Origin: Dactylonectria macrodidyma
Lineage: Eukaryota > Ascomycota > Sordariomycetes > Hypocreales > Nectriaceae
Length of the DNA stretch: 64,000 bases
Reading direction: 5' to 3'
Assembly: GCA_020744425.1 (NCBI GenBank)
Contig: JAGMUV010000021.1
Coordinates: 186,001-250,000 of the forward strand
This document shows, piece after piece, positions 52,381-61,822 of the stretch. Each line of letters opens with the position of its first letter. The stretch's first letter is position 1. The notes below the pieces were generated by a model. That model was not told the origin of the DNA and searched no databases. It was given only the letters and a program-made list of their open reading frames with translations. Made by a program: the position numbers and the translations under genes.

Positions 52381-52850
52381 TCAACCTTTGGCCATCATGT
52401 ACACAGCACCAACAGTCCCCTCAGTATCCTCAAAGAACCTATAAAACCCCTCACACTCCTTCTCCTTCTCGCTAAGCATCTTCCCGCCAGCCTTCTCAAT
52501 GACTGGGGCAATTGCATCGACATCCTCAACAAACCAGTAGACGCAGATGCCACCCCTGCCGGGAGCGAACAAGCCGGTTGGGTCAGGGGCCTTCTGGATG
52601 CCACCACTGAGGTTCAGGGACGGGTTGAGGTCGAAGCTGTTGCACTCGTCCTTAGGGTCGCTGGCGGGCTGGTCTTTCTTGAAAGGAAGCTTAAAGACGG
52701 TATCGTAGAATTGGGATGCTGGATTGTGTTAGTGAGGGAGTCTAGGGTAGAAGGACGTGGATAGGTGTTCATACCACGACTAACATCCTTAGCTGGGATA
52801 CCCATCCAGACGGGGGTTCCAAAAGCAGGAGGCTTCCACTCAGCAGCCAT
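52381..52850 (-). CDS. VOC/glyoxalase-fold protein
   Basis: Two exons, 52850-52775 and 52718-52381, give 137 residues. The 56-nt intron (GTATGA...CTAAC...CAG) is phase 1. It has the beginning MAAEWKPPAFGTPVWMGIPA, the middle SQFYDTVFKLPF, and the ending GICVYWFVEDVDAIAPVIEK, GGKMLSEKEKECEGFYRFFE, TEGTVGAVYMM, which is the usual two-module VOC fold (glyoxalase, extradiol dioxygenase or bleomycin-resistance relatives). Metal-ligand residues cannot be assigned confidently, so the enzymatic role is open. It appears intact. Confidence 0.8.
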
Positions 52851-53597
52851 GATAAATGAATCAGCTTGGATCAAGAAAATGTGTGAACTTTTTAAGACTT
52901 GCTGGGCAACTTGTCACAGTCGATGATAGAGAAGGGAGGAAATTTTATGGCCAGAGTCACCCAGGGCCACTCTTTATACCGCAAGCTCAACCTCCCCGTG
53001 CCCCTATGAGCGGGGTCCTGGAACGACTTTATGCCAGTGGCTTGCGTTAACGGGCAAAAACTGGCGATACTGTCATGCCTTGAGCAATCCCGGCGCGCGC
53101 CGTCCGTCCAGCTGAACGGCCAGTCCGATACGAAGTCACGTGAACAATTTGTTGCTTAACGTTAGTGCCTCAGCATGTGCTCCAGGGCCTTCGTGGCGAC
53201 CAATGTGGTTTTGACGTGGCTACGTTTAGTCAAACCCTGAATGAGAGTCCCATCCGTTTAATGAGCTCTTCCAATCGATAGCTTGCTAGAGTCAGCCTAC
53301 TCTGCTAGTATAGCATCACACCAAACTTTCGTGACGCCTCTAAATCAGAATGACGTTAACATGGTTCATAACCGAGTGAAACACCTAACCATGCTTTTCC
53401 CTCCAATATTAAGATAAAATAATAGCAACACCTAAAATTAATTGAAATTAATTACTATCCTCTTTCTTATATATTTCTATATTAGCCTGGCGAGTGCGTG
53501 TATTATAGCTAGGTCTCCTGTATATGCTACATCGCCGTTCTGTGACCGTTGGCCTTACACTAGAGAGTCTAGGGTAGGTCAAAGCCGTGTGGTTTAA
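52851..53597. other. No supported gene
   Basis: Promoter side of the VOC gene, then AT-rich sequence. Confidence 0.4.
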
Positions 53598-53659
53598 TGA
53601 TCGAGTGGATCAGGACGTCGTAGTAAGCAATATAAGTCATAGTCTGGTAATGGTGGAAT
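53598..53659. repeat. Dispersed repeat, copy 2
   Basis: Counterpart of 22561-22622, here followed by AT-rich sequence without the TIR. Confidence 0.55.
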
Positions 53660-53761
53660 AACTTAGTGGATTTCATCTAACTAAGTATATTAATAGCTAG
53701 TAAGCCATCTATCTATAAAAGTGCTAAATGAATGGGTATATATACTTTGGGTATCCTAATG

Positions 53762-53886
53762 GATTACGGTTAAGGATCGTGATCCATTTACCGGGATCAC
53801 GGCTTAGAATCGTAATCCTATTACTAGATTACGGTTGAGGATCGTGATTCAGTATTCGGATCACGGTTTGGAGTCGTGATCTAACG
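53762..53886. repeat. Two tandem dyad units of about 62 bp
   Basis: Each unit begins GATTACGGTT(A/G)AGGATCGTGAT and ends with an inverted relative (GGATCACGG...GTAATCC or GTGATCT), so each could fold back on itself. Confidence 0.6.
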
Positions 53887-53942
53887 GGATTGGTTAGCAA
53901 TTGGTGGGGCCGGATATGGTTAGTCAGTGTTACATGGTCTAT

Positions 53943-54547
53943 GGGAGCGCCTTTAGAACTCGCGGGGTCCCGCGAAAATGACGGAGCTCAACCAATTAAA
54001 AAACCCGCTCCCAGACCCATCAACCCCCGATTGAGACTCCATGTAGCTTGATTCTCAGCTTCTGCCGCATGCCATAAACTCTTATCTACTTTTAAACATA
54101 ACCACGATTCAGGCATTTGAAGTCAGATGGCCACGGACCGGCTATGTTTTGCAGAGGTTTATCGAAACTCAAACTATACGCAAGTTATTTCACTTATGAA
54201 TACCGTTTGTAGCAAGGCTCGAAAAGATATAGATCGGCCAGCTCTATGCTAAAAGGACTACGTTCAGCATATTAAAGCATGGTTGCAGGTAAGAGATGAT
54301 TATCAAATTGACATTTCATTAGAGTTAACTAAGGATTATTATGTTGAGACCTGAGTGGCTGCATATGCGCGTGACGATCTTACTAGCCCTCTGTAGGATG
54401 ATGAAAATGAGGCGGTAAATCGCTGAGTACAGTGCATAAGCACTGAAGCTCAGCAGCATAGTCTGCCAAAAACACTGTATTTAGTCATTTCCGCGGGACC
54501 CGGCGCGGGTTCTAAAGTCACGGGGCCCCGCGAACCTAGGCGCTCCC
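53943..54547. mobile_element. Mutator-like element, 605 bp, 9-bp target duplication
   Basis: Ends GGGAGCGCCT and its inverse, with GC-rich subterminal palindromes (GCGGGGTCCCGCG), flanked on both sides by ATGGTCTAT (53934-53942, 54548-54556). Nine-base duplications are characteristic of Mutator-like elements. A decayed reading frame begins ATGGCCACGGACCGG at 54127 and carries four stops; its product is not recognised. Confidence 0.8.
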
Positions 54548-54557
54548 ATGGTCTATG

Positions 54558-54903
54558 CAGGCCATGCCGTGACAATACCGGACCGAGGATAACTAACTCA
54601 GGAACTATAGCCATCTTACTAATAGAAAACTCCCTTCAAATGCCATATTGCTTCCTCCTATATATAAGGGGATGCATAAATTCTGAGCTCATATGTCACG
54701 CACAGACAAGGCAGACTTCGGAGAAGCCGATGCAGGGATATCAGCTTGGACTGAGACTGCCTTAGCCAACATCTCCTGCCTGGTTAACGGCTTCAAGTTG
54801 TCAATGCCGAGCCCCTTCGAAGCCAGAACAGGTCTGATATGAGGCGGCACCAGCTGTGGGTTGAGGCTGGGACGGTTCGAAGGCTCTGTTTATCGAAGCG
54901 GCT
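54558..54903 (+). repeat. Long inverted repeat, left arm
   Basis: About 340 bp matching the reverse complement of 56817-57160 with scattered differences (estimated mid-80s percent by eye). It includes a shared TATATATAAGGGGATGCATA segment. It flanks the membrane-protein gene. Confidence 0.7.
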
Positions 54904-55078
54904 TGATATGCGGGAACTTGTGCTTAATTTGCCCTGTGGAATAACGGTTAGAAGTGTGCTATAGCATATAATAACTCCTAAATGGTTCTCGCTTCTAAAC
55001 TAATATTTAAGTAGGTTGGAGAAGCGATTTTTTAAATTAATACTATAAGATATTTAAGCACTCTTACACAGCTTAATC

Positions 55079-56236
55079 CTAGCCCAGATTTTCCGTCCAT
55101 TTGCTCTTCCACGTGCCTGCCGAATCCCAGAACTTTAAATAATACACAAGACTTCCCATAAAGGCAAGTAGTGCTGATCCTCGTATCCAGAATATTCGAG
55201 GGATTTCGGTACAGATTGGAGTACAGATTGAAAATGAGAAAGCTAGCGGTAGGAAAACTGCAGTAAGAGCAAGAAAGTGGAGAAGTAGAACCAAGCCCAG
55301 GACGACCATACCCACTGGGAGGAAGAGAATCATTAGAATAAATATCATAATACAGGCAAGAGTCAAGAATGCAAAAACACAAACTGGCACGAGAATAGGA
55401 GGCGGCTCTACCGGAAACGGAAAGAAATTGAGTATGCCCACTGTACCCGGGATAGCCGGGATAGCCGTGTGCCTAAACCATGAAAGCAATCCCCAGACCC
55501 AGATTAGTAAGCCCACATACCAGTCGAAGATGATAGTTGGTGGGCCATCGGAGCGTGGAGCAGGAGTAGAGGATGTGCTGCATATCCAGATTGCTGCAAG
55601 AATGAGAGCCAGAACCTGGGCCCACAGGAGTCCCAAGTTCAGCAGTTTCGGCCACTCCCGCAAATGCTGCCGCTGGCTCGCGGTAACGTTGATGTGCAAG
55701 GCAACTGCGCTGTCGGATCCACGCATGTAGACAAAGCTGAGCGACGTGAGGACGACCATCTCCATGCCAATCCAGGCCGAGAAGTAGAAGGTGGCGATGG
55801 TGAAGGAGACGGGGATGCCGTGATAACCCCAGACCTTCGTGTAGACGAAGACTAAGAGGGCATTAGAGAGAAGTCGGACGCGGATATCGAGAGTCAAGAT
55901 GAGAATCAGGGCTTCAACAAGCTTAGACTCTGGACTGATGGTTTCTTGGAGTCGCTGCCTGGCTACCGCGAAGGCTGCCGCCGGGAAGGACAGCTCTTGA
56001 CGGCGAGCGAGCTGGATGCATTCTGCAAAGAGATAGAAGGTGTCGATGAAGGCTGAGAGTGGCAATATGCGGACGTAGCGGCGGTGTTCAGTCGCGAAGC
56101 CAATGCTGGAACCCACCGGGTGGATCGAACAGGCGACACAGAGGGTGAATAGGATCCAGAACACGTTGATCCCGTTGACGGGCTCGGGCTGGGAAGGCAA
56201 TGACGTGACAGAGCTATTTCCTGTTCCGATGTCCAT
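55079..56236 (-). CDS. Multipass membrane protein, function unknown
   Basis: 385 residues without introns. About eight hydrophobic segments (for example VFWILFTLCVACSI, ALILILTLDIRVRLL, LWAQVLALILAAIWIC, VGLLIWVWGLLSWF, VFAFLTLACIMIFILMILFL, ALLAFMGSLVYYL) separated by short polar loops, with an Asn-glycosylation sequon near the N-terminus. I do not recognise the family. It is flanked by long inverted repeats, has no close neighbours on the same strand, and the frame is intact. Confidence 0.65.
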   Translation of the reverse strand: MDIGTGNSSVTSLPSQPEPVNGINVFWILFTLCVACSIHPVGSSIGFATEHRRYVRILPLSAFIDTFYLFAECIQLARRQELSFPAAAFAVARQRLQETISPESKLVEALILILTLDIRVRLLSNALLVFVYTKVWGYHGIPVSFTIATFYFSAWIGMEMVVLTSLSFVYMRGSDSAVALHINVTASQRQHLREWPKLLNLGLLWAQVLALILAAIWICSTSSTPAPRSDGPPTIIFDWYVGLLIWVWGLLSWFRHTAIPAIPGTVGILNFFPFPVEPPPILVPVCVFAFLTLACIMIFILMILFLPVGMVVLGLVLLLHFLALTAVFLPLAFSFSICTPICTEIPRIFWIRGSALLAFMGSLVYYLKFWDSAGTWKSKWTENLG

Positions 56237-56816
56237 TGCTGCTAACGTTACTGAATTCCGAGGGATGTTTGAGTGAAGCTTATTGATTTTGGTGGGTAGA
56301 AGTCAATAGAGACAAATAGGGGTTCGCGGTGGTTCAGCGCGTCTTCTTGGCCAATCACCTTGCTCGGTGGCGTGTCGGAATGTGCTCCCGAATTTCCAGA
56401 TGAGAGCTCGCTATTGCCTACCCTATAAGGCCCGCCTGTAAAAGCTGGCCTGGAACTAGAAGGGTGATTGCAGACCTTTCATCTATTCAATTCCTGCCCT
56501 CTTGCAATTTGGGTGGGGACAAATTAGTGGACGATCATTGAACCCCCTGAAACTCCGTCGACGGCCGTTGCTACCAGTGATGTATCAGAGCGCGGGGAGT
56601 CAAGTAAGGCAGAATCCCAGCCCGGCCAGTCTTGTTAGACAAAACATGCCAAGGCATCCTCACAAAAGTGCTCAGCTGAGGGACCCCAGCGCCAAGTTGT
56701 CTGACTCGCGACACAACATCGGGCAAGTGCGTGAGCTCCCTCCGCTATTCAATCTCACGCGTCACAGGAAGTTTGGATTGCATAACCATACGCGCTTGGG
56801 ATTGGGGGATGGCTAG

Positions 56817-57160
56817 CCTTGATGAACAGAGCTTTCGATCCGTCCTAGCCTCAACCCACAGCTAGCGCCGCCTCATATCAGGCCTGTTCTGGCTTCGCAG
56901 GGGCTTAATATTGACAACTTGACGCCACTAATCAGGCAGGAGATGTTGGCCAAGGCAGTCTCAGGCCAAGGTAATGTCCCTGCATCAGCTTCCCCGAAGT
57001 CTGCCTTGTCTGTGCGTGACATATGAGCTCAGAATTTATGCATCCCCTTATATATAGGAGGAAGCAATGAGGCATTCGAAAGGACTCTATGCCGGTTATA
57101 TGGCCTTAGTTCCCGAGTTGGTTATCCTCATTCCGGTGTTGCCCGAGTCACCCATTGCTC
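56817..57160 (-). repeat. Long inverted repeat, right arm
   Basis: Reverse complement of 54558-54903 with differences. Together the arms enclose about 1.9 kb containing the membrane-protein gene. Spacer 56237-56816 and 57161-57441 show no other gene. Confidence 0.7.
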
Positions 57161-57441
57161 AACATCCCTTCCTCTGCGTTCTCCCTCGTTCCACGGCGTC
57201 ATGAGTCCTTATGGTGCCTACTGTTAGTAGTCAGGATAAATAGCACAAACAGGCTGGGTTCCCCGGCGAGGGTCCTGCGAATCATCAACGAGTAGTCTGC
57301 CTGGACCAGCTATATAAGTATGCTGACCGACTCCTAAATGAAAGCCAGATATTCAGAAAGCTCCCTAATACTATCTACATTCGTACACGCCGTGAGATCT
57401 GGTGCTTGCCCCTTCACTCCTCTCATTGCCATATTTTCAAC

Positions 57442-59415
57442 ATGCCATTTCCCTTCAGATTGCTTTGCGATCTCCTCCAGAGACTCGAGTGGAATTCCAG
57501 GAGGTCATCAAGCATCGACAAGATCCAGGAACGTAACACGCTTACCATCCTTGCCTGGTTTAACAAACACAATGCAATCATTCCACGGCAAGGTCTAGAA
57601 GCTATTGCATTCTTGTTATGTCTCTTTCCCGAACGCAGACCCGACAGGGTCTTCAGCCTGCAAGAACGACGACTGGAAGGGATTATACAACGCGCACAGT
57701 GCCTTGGATCATCCTGAATGAAGGATCTTCAGAGATGGAAAACCAGTGGTGGTTTAGACTTTGCGTCCTCTGTCGAGCGCGTGATGGCTATAACAGACTG
57801 CGAATCCGGAGCCGGCCGAGAGGTAACTCTGGAAGAACTCGACGATGTCCTCGATCAGATTGCAGCCTCATTATCGTTCTTATCCGCTAGCCTACGGGAA
57901 AGAGTTGCAACGAAGCATGGCCGATCAATCCGTACAGATAAGTCGCTTTCGAAAGTATTCCGAGTCCTGCAGAGCTCCGAGACCAAATGGATGATTCGCA
58001 TTATATCAAAGAATTACAGCCCGGCCCGCGTTCTAGAAACGCTAGTAATGAGCAAATTTCATTTTCTACTGCCTGACCTCCTTTGCTTTCAAAATTCAAT
58101 CCCAGCTGCTATAAGGTTCCTAGACAGCCCGACTATCCGGCATATGCCCATCCAGCCAGCCGTGGATACTTGCGATGAGCTGAAGGAAGTCGCCAGTAGG
58201 GAACTCGAGCCGCAGGCTGGGATAATAACTGCGCGTGCGACCTATGAAAAAGCAAGGAGCATCAGGCATTGCTGCCAATTGGCTGGTCCGAGACGGATGA
58301 GCGTGGAGAGGAAGTATGATGGAGAATACTATCAAATCTATATCGACCTGAACAAATCCGGAGCCGCTATCAAAGATTTTCTCCAAGAGTGGGAGAGATT
58401 CAACCAGCGACCGCATGGGAATTCATCGGGCACTGCGGAACAGCTTTGGGCTTTACACAGCAGGCTGCAAAATCAAGAAGCAGTGCATCTTGGAGGGCGA
58501 GCTGCTGGTATGGAACGATGACGACGGGAGAATCGAGCCTTTCTACCAAATTCGCAGACATGTGAAACGAGCGGGCCGGTTTCTTGGAGCTGTTCAAGAT
58601 TCACCCGTCGAATCGAGCGAGCATCTCATGATCATGTCTACGATATTCTATTACTGGACGACATTGTCTGCGGCTTAAAGACTCATGATGAATGGCGACG
58701 ACGGCTTCAATCTCTGGTCCGCCGCATTCCGGGCCGGACCGACATCGGGTCCCGCGAAGTAATTGAATTCTCGTCTTTCGACGCAGCGGAACGGCTCAGT
58801 GAGACATTCGCTCGAGCCATCACACAGCGGTGGGAAGGATTCGTGCTCAAAGGTTGTGATAACACCTACTTCTCATTCAATAGAAGCAGGCCATTCATTA
58901 AGCTCAAGAAAGATTACATCCCAGGCCTTGGTGACACCGCAGACTTCGTCATTATTAGGGGACGCCGCGACGCGGGAGATGAGCATGAGCTTAGCATTAG
59001 TAGTCTATCGTAGACGTCATTCTATATCAGGTGTATCGAAAATAAGGACTAGGTGTGCCGCTTCAATAACAAGCCGAGATTTCGCATAATCGATACGATC
59101 GATAGACATAGCATCTCGAAAGAAAACATCACGTACCTCAATCGCCATGGATACTTCACACGAGCACCATTCGCCAAGTCTATTCCTGAGTTCGATGTCT
59201 TATTAGAGCCCACACGGAGGCTGCAGCCAGTGGAGCTATTCAAGTGCCCGTTTATAGTAGAAGTGGTCGGTGCTGGCTTCGACAAGCCCGCGAATGTTAG
59301 CTACTTTGCTCTGCGATTTCCACGAGTGTTAAAAGTTCATGAGGATCGCTCGTTCAGGGATACAATCAGCTTTGAGGAGCTGCAGGAGACTGCGAGGCTA
59401 CGAGCACCTGGTTAA
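57442..59415 (+). pseudogene. ATP-dependent DNA ligase-like gene, decayed
   Basis: Starts MPFPFRLLCDLLQRLE at 57442 and includes the N-terminal domain (AFLLCLFPERRPDRVFSLQE). An in-frame TGA lies at 57715-57717. The N-domain continues to the adenylation motif VERKYDGEYYQIYIDL near 58310 (catalytic Lys in KYDG), then a frame change near 58400 to KKQCILEGELLVWNDDDGR, another near 58630, TAGs near 59011 and 59050, WEGFVLKGC (motif IV) near 58835, FIKLKKDYIPG (motif V) near 58900, and a C-terminal part to PFIVEVVGAGFDK at 59270. It resembles the fungal ligase-IV-related family that is often duplicated in accessory regions. It would seal nicked DNA if intact. It now has at least two frameshifts and three stops. 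Confidence 0.75.
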
Positions 59416-59674
59416 CAGATCGAGGACTAGCTCACCCAGCGACGACGCAGTTTCTGTCGCAGATATTTGTGTAAGCAGGCAAAGCAACCGATAACAGGAG
59501 AAGTTAGGGACAGCTGTTGAGTCCCAGTGTCTTGATAATATTTCCCTCGGGGCATCAAAGAGGAAGGTATCTCCAGAGATTGCCTTGTATCGTAACTCAA
59601 CCGTCAAGCGGGCAAAGCAGGAGTAAACGAAAGGACGCCCTCAAAATGGCCGCCTCTGGTGAGGATATGGGATT

Positions 59675-59714
59675 TGACGCTTGTGTGGTCCGCTCGCTTA
59701 TCATGTAATTACGT
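59675..59714. mobile_element. Right-end TIR of the ACGTACATGATAAGCG family
   Basis: Reads GACGCTTGTG...CGCTCGCTTATCATGTAATTACGT followed by TA, the reverse of the 8147 left end with a small insertion, including the subterminal GACGCTTG motif. A matching left end was not found upstream, so the element may be broken or larger than seen. Confidence 0.55.
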
Positions 59715-59792
59715 TATCCTCATTATAATAGAGAATTTAGGCGCTTAGATGTCGGAATAACTTAGTTTGTCTTCCGTGATGGTTGTACCACC

Positions 59793-59924
59793 TTACAACA
59801 CTTTCTTGATCCAGTATGCCCCAACGTAGCGCTTCACTGCAGACAGGACGGCTGTGACCGCGACCGCAACCACAACCGTAGCCGCGCCCATACCCAAACC
59901 CATGCTTGCACTCGTACCCGCCAC
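59793..59924 (-). CDS. Possible 3' exon ending in a membrane segment
   Basis: The minus strand has an acceptor-like TGACTAG at 59925, then an open frame to TAA at 59793 with a hydrophobic stretch (VVVAVAVTAVLSA) and a basic tail (KRYVGAYWIKKVL). It could be the last exon of a tail-anchored protein. Upstream exons were not found; spacer 59925-60322 is otherwise empty. Confidence 0.25.
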   Translation of the reverse strand: MAGTSASMGLGMGAATVVVAVAVTAVLSAVKRYVGAYWIKKVL

Positions 59925-60322
59925 CTAGTCAATCACGATGAATGGCTTCAATTTCTCTAGGAGCAGCGGGAACTTTCATTAGATTATGGGATTATGTCGT
60001 TAGGAGAGGGTGGTGCGTGTGAGCGGTCCAAACGAAAACCATGTTCCCAGTAATACACCCAACAGCAGCCCCCCCTTGCAGCTGACACTCTGACTTCCCG
60101 ACCTCTTCCCACGCCCACCACCATCTAAAGTCGCCCAGGAAAACCCCTACGCGGACCTGAAGAATCTTCCAACAGGTTTTCAAGGTAAATGGAAGGAGCA
60201 TGGGCCTCTAAAAGAAGGACAGATTAGCAATTTTTAGACTATGATGGAGGGGGAAGTCCTTATGGATCACCAGGTTAAGTAGCCCTTACCAAATGTGTCG
60301 GTCCGTTAATAAGGCCGAGGCA

Positions 60323-60814
60323 TTACGTATTTAACAGTCCTATGGGGTTGGAAGATGGATTGCTTGCGAATTCGTGGAACCTGGTTTGCAAGATCGTGCT
60401 TCTTTGTAGTTTATCTTTCCAGAGCCCATCCAAGATACATCTTCTCAATGTCGTATGATGCCCTGCCATGCCGATCCAAAACGTTGAGTCGGGATCCCAT
60501 GATCCATCGAAATATAGGTAGAGATTCTCGAGTCCGGTGAAAGACCCAATGAAGTGCGTAATGGCTTGTTGACTCGCCCTGGTTGTTATTGCCCATTGCG
60601 TGTCCAAAGTTTCCAACCTCTTTAGCTTAAGTATCACTTTCATTTCGACAACCTTTGCAATAAATGAGCTCCAGCCAGAGCAGCCGGGGACATCTAACGA
60701 GGGTATAAACGTATATCGACCTTCATTCCAAGACTCGGGAATCCTCGATTTCTCTAGCTGATACGGTAACTTAAGACGGCCTTCATTCAGCCGTATGGAC
60801 TGGTGATTTCTCAC
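60323..60814 (-). pseudogene. Fragment of a fungal F-box/LRR-type hypothetical protein
   Basis: Open frame of 163 codons with LKRLETLDTQWAITTRASQQ, FTGLENLYLYFDGSW and FWIGMAGHHTTLRRCILDG, a leucine-rich layout typical of the C-terminal part of fungal F-box-like proteins. The N-terminal F-box part is not present in the adjacent sequence (60815-61045), so it is probably incomplete. Confidence 0.45.
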
Positions 60815-61045
60815 CTCCCTTGACGGGATTTGGCTGTAAGTTGGACAGCAATGGTCAATTTTACATTGGTCTGGCAGCCATGCTGGCTGACCGGGTGACT
60901 GTCGGCAACCAAAGCGGCAGCCTCCTGGTCAATACTGCATCGGGACTGTTGAGATCCGTCGTTTAGCGGATCAATGGCTATTCCGATCCATTGGTGGCTG
61001 GGATGTGGATGTCTTCTTGTCAATAGCTTCCGCTGGTTAGCGCTA

Positions 61046-61078
61046 ACGTACATGATAAGCGAATGTCCCAGACAAGCG
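61046..61078. mobile_element. Left-end TIR of the ACGTACATGATAAGCG family
   Basis: After TA (61044-61045) reads ACGTACATGATAAGCGAATG, then CAGACAAGCGAGTG, matching 8147 and 22623. It borders directly on the tandem array. Confidence 0.6.
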
Positions 61079-61532
61079 AGTGCCTGGAGGAACTACGAAG
61101 TAAGTTCCGAAAGGTTCCTTAAGGGACCGCAAGGTGGCTGCGCCTGGAGGAAGGACGAGAGACGGAAGAAAAAACTTACTGTGCCTGGAGGAACTACGAA
61201 GTAAGTTCCGGAAGGTTCCTCAGGCTGAACTTTGCCTGGAGGAACTACGAAGTAAAGTGCCTGGAGGAACTACGAAGTAAGTTCCGGAAGGTTCCTTTGC
61301 CTGGAGGAACTACGAAGTAAGTGCCTGGAGGAACTACGAAGTAAAGTGGCTGGAGGAACTACGAAGTAAGTTCCGGAAGGTTCCTTTTCCGAGCTTTGCC
61401 TGGAGGAAAACTACGAAGTAAGTTCCGGAAGGTTCCTTTGCCTGGAGGAACTACGAAGTAAGTTCCGAAAGGTTCCTTAAGGGACCGCAAGGTGGCTGCG
61501 TCTGGAGGAAGAAGGAAGAAAAGACCTACTGC
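61079..61532. repeat. Tandem hairpin array with heat-shock-element spacing
   Basis: Nine copies of CTGGAGGAACTACGAAGTAA (one with two extra A). In six the unit extends to GTTCCGGAAGGTTCC or GTTCCGAAAGGTTCC. GGAACTAC and GTA(A)GTTCC can pair around a GAA loop. Four units contain perfect TTCnnGAAnnTTC at 61206, 61282, 61371 and 61423; two further units (61105, 61463) are one base off. The first (61079-61180) and last (61439-61532) blocks are longer direct repeats of one another. Confidence 0.8.
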
Positions 61533-61822
61533 CTGGGCTTGACCAGACCCTACAAAAGCACAGACCATTTTGCCAAGACTTTGTCGATTTTACGGTGTCA
61601 TTTCTGTATTTTTACTCTCACTTTTTACTATAAGCAGCGGCTTATATAGTTACTTTACCTAGAGGAACTTTTTAGTAGGGGTGGTGTATTTGTGGTTTTT
61701 TTAAGGAAGAGATATATAGACTTATACGATAATAAGTCTATTATACCTGTCCTACGAGAGAAGGAGACGGGCCTAGTATATGACTGCCTTACAGCTTATA
61801 AATATAACTGCCAACATGCAAA

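Noticed and set aside
15822..52850. Secondary-metabolite gene cluster (Zn2Cys6, bZIP, P450 piece, aldo-keto reductase, VOC protein)
   Set aside because: No PKS, NRPS, terpene synthase or transporter is present, the P450 and reductase are fragments, and the genes are scattered among transposons.
60323..61053. F-box/LRR fragment joined to the upstream 80-codon minus frame
   Set aside because: The upstream frame has no F-box pattern and no convincing splice sites linking the two.
61079..61532. CRISPR array
   Set aside because: Units are contiguous variable-length tandem repeats without regular unique spacers, in a fungal context.
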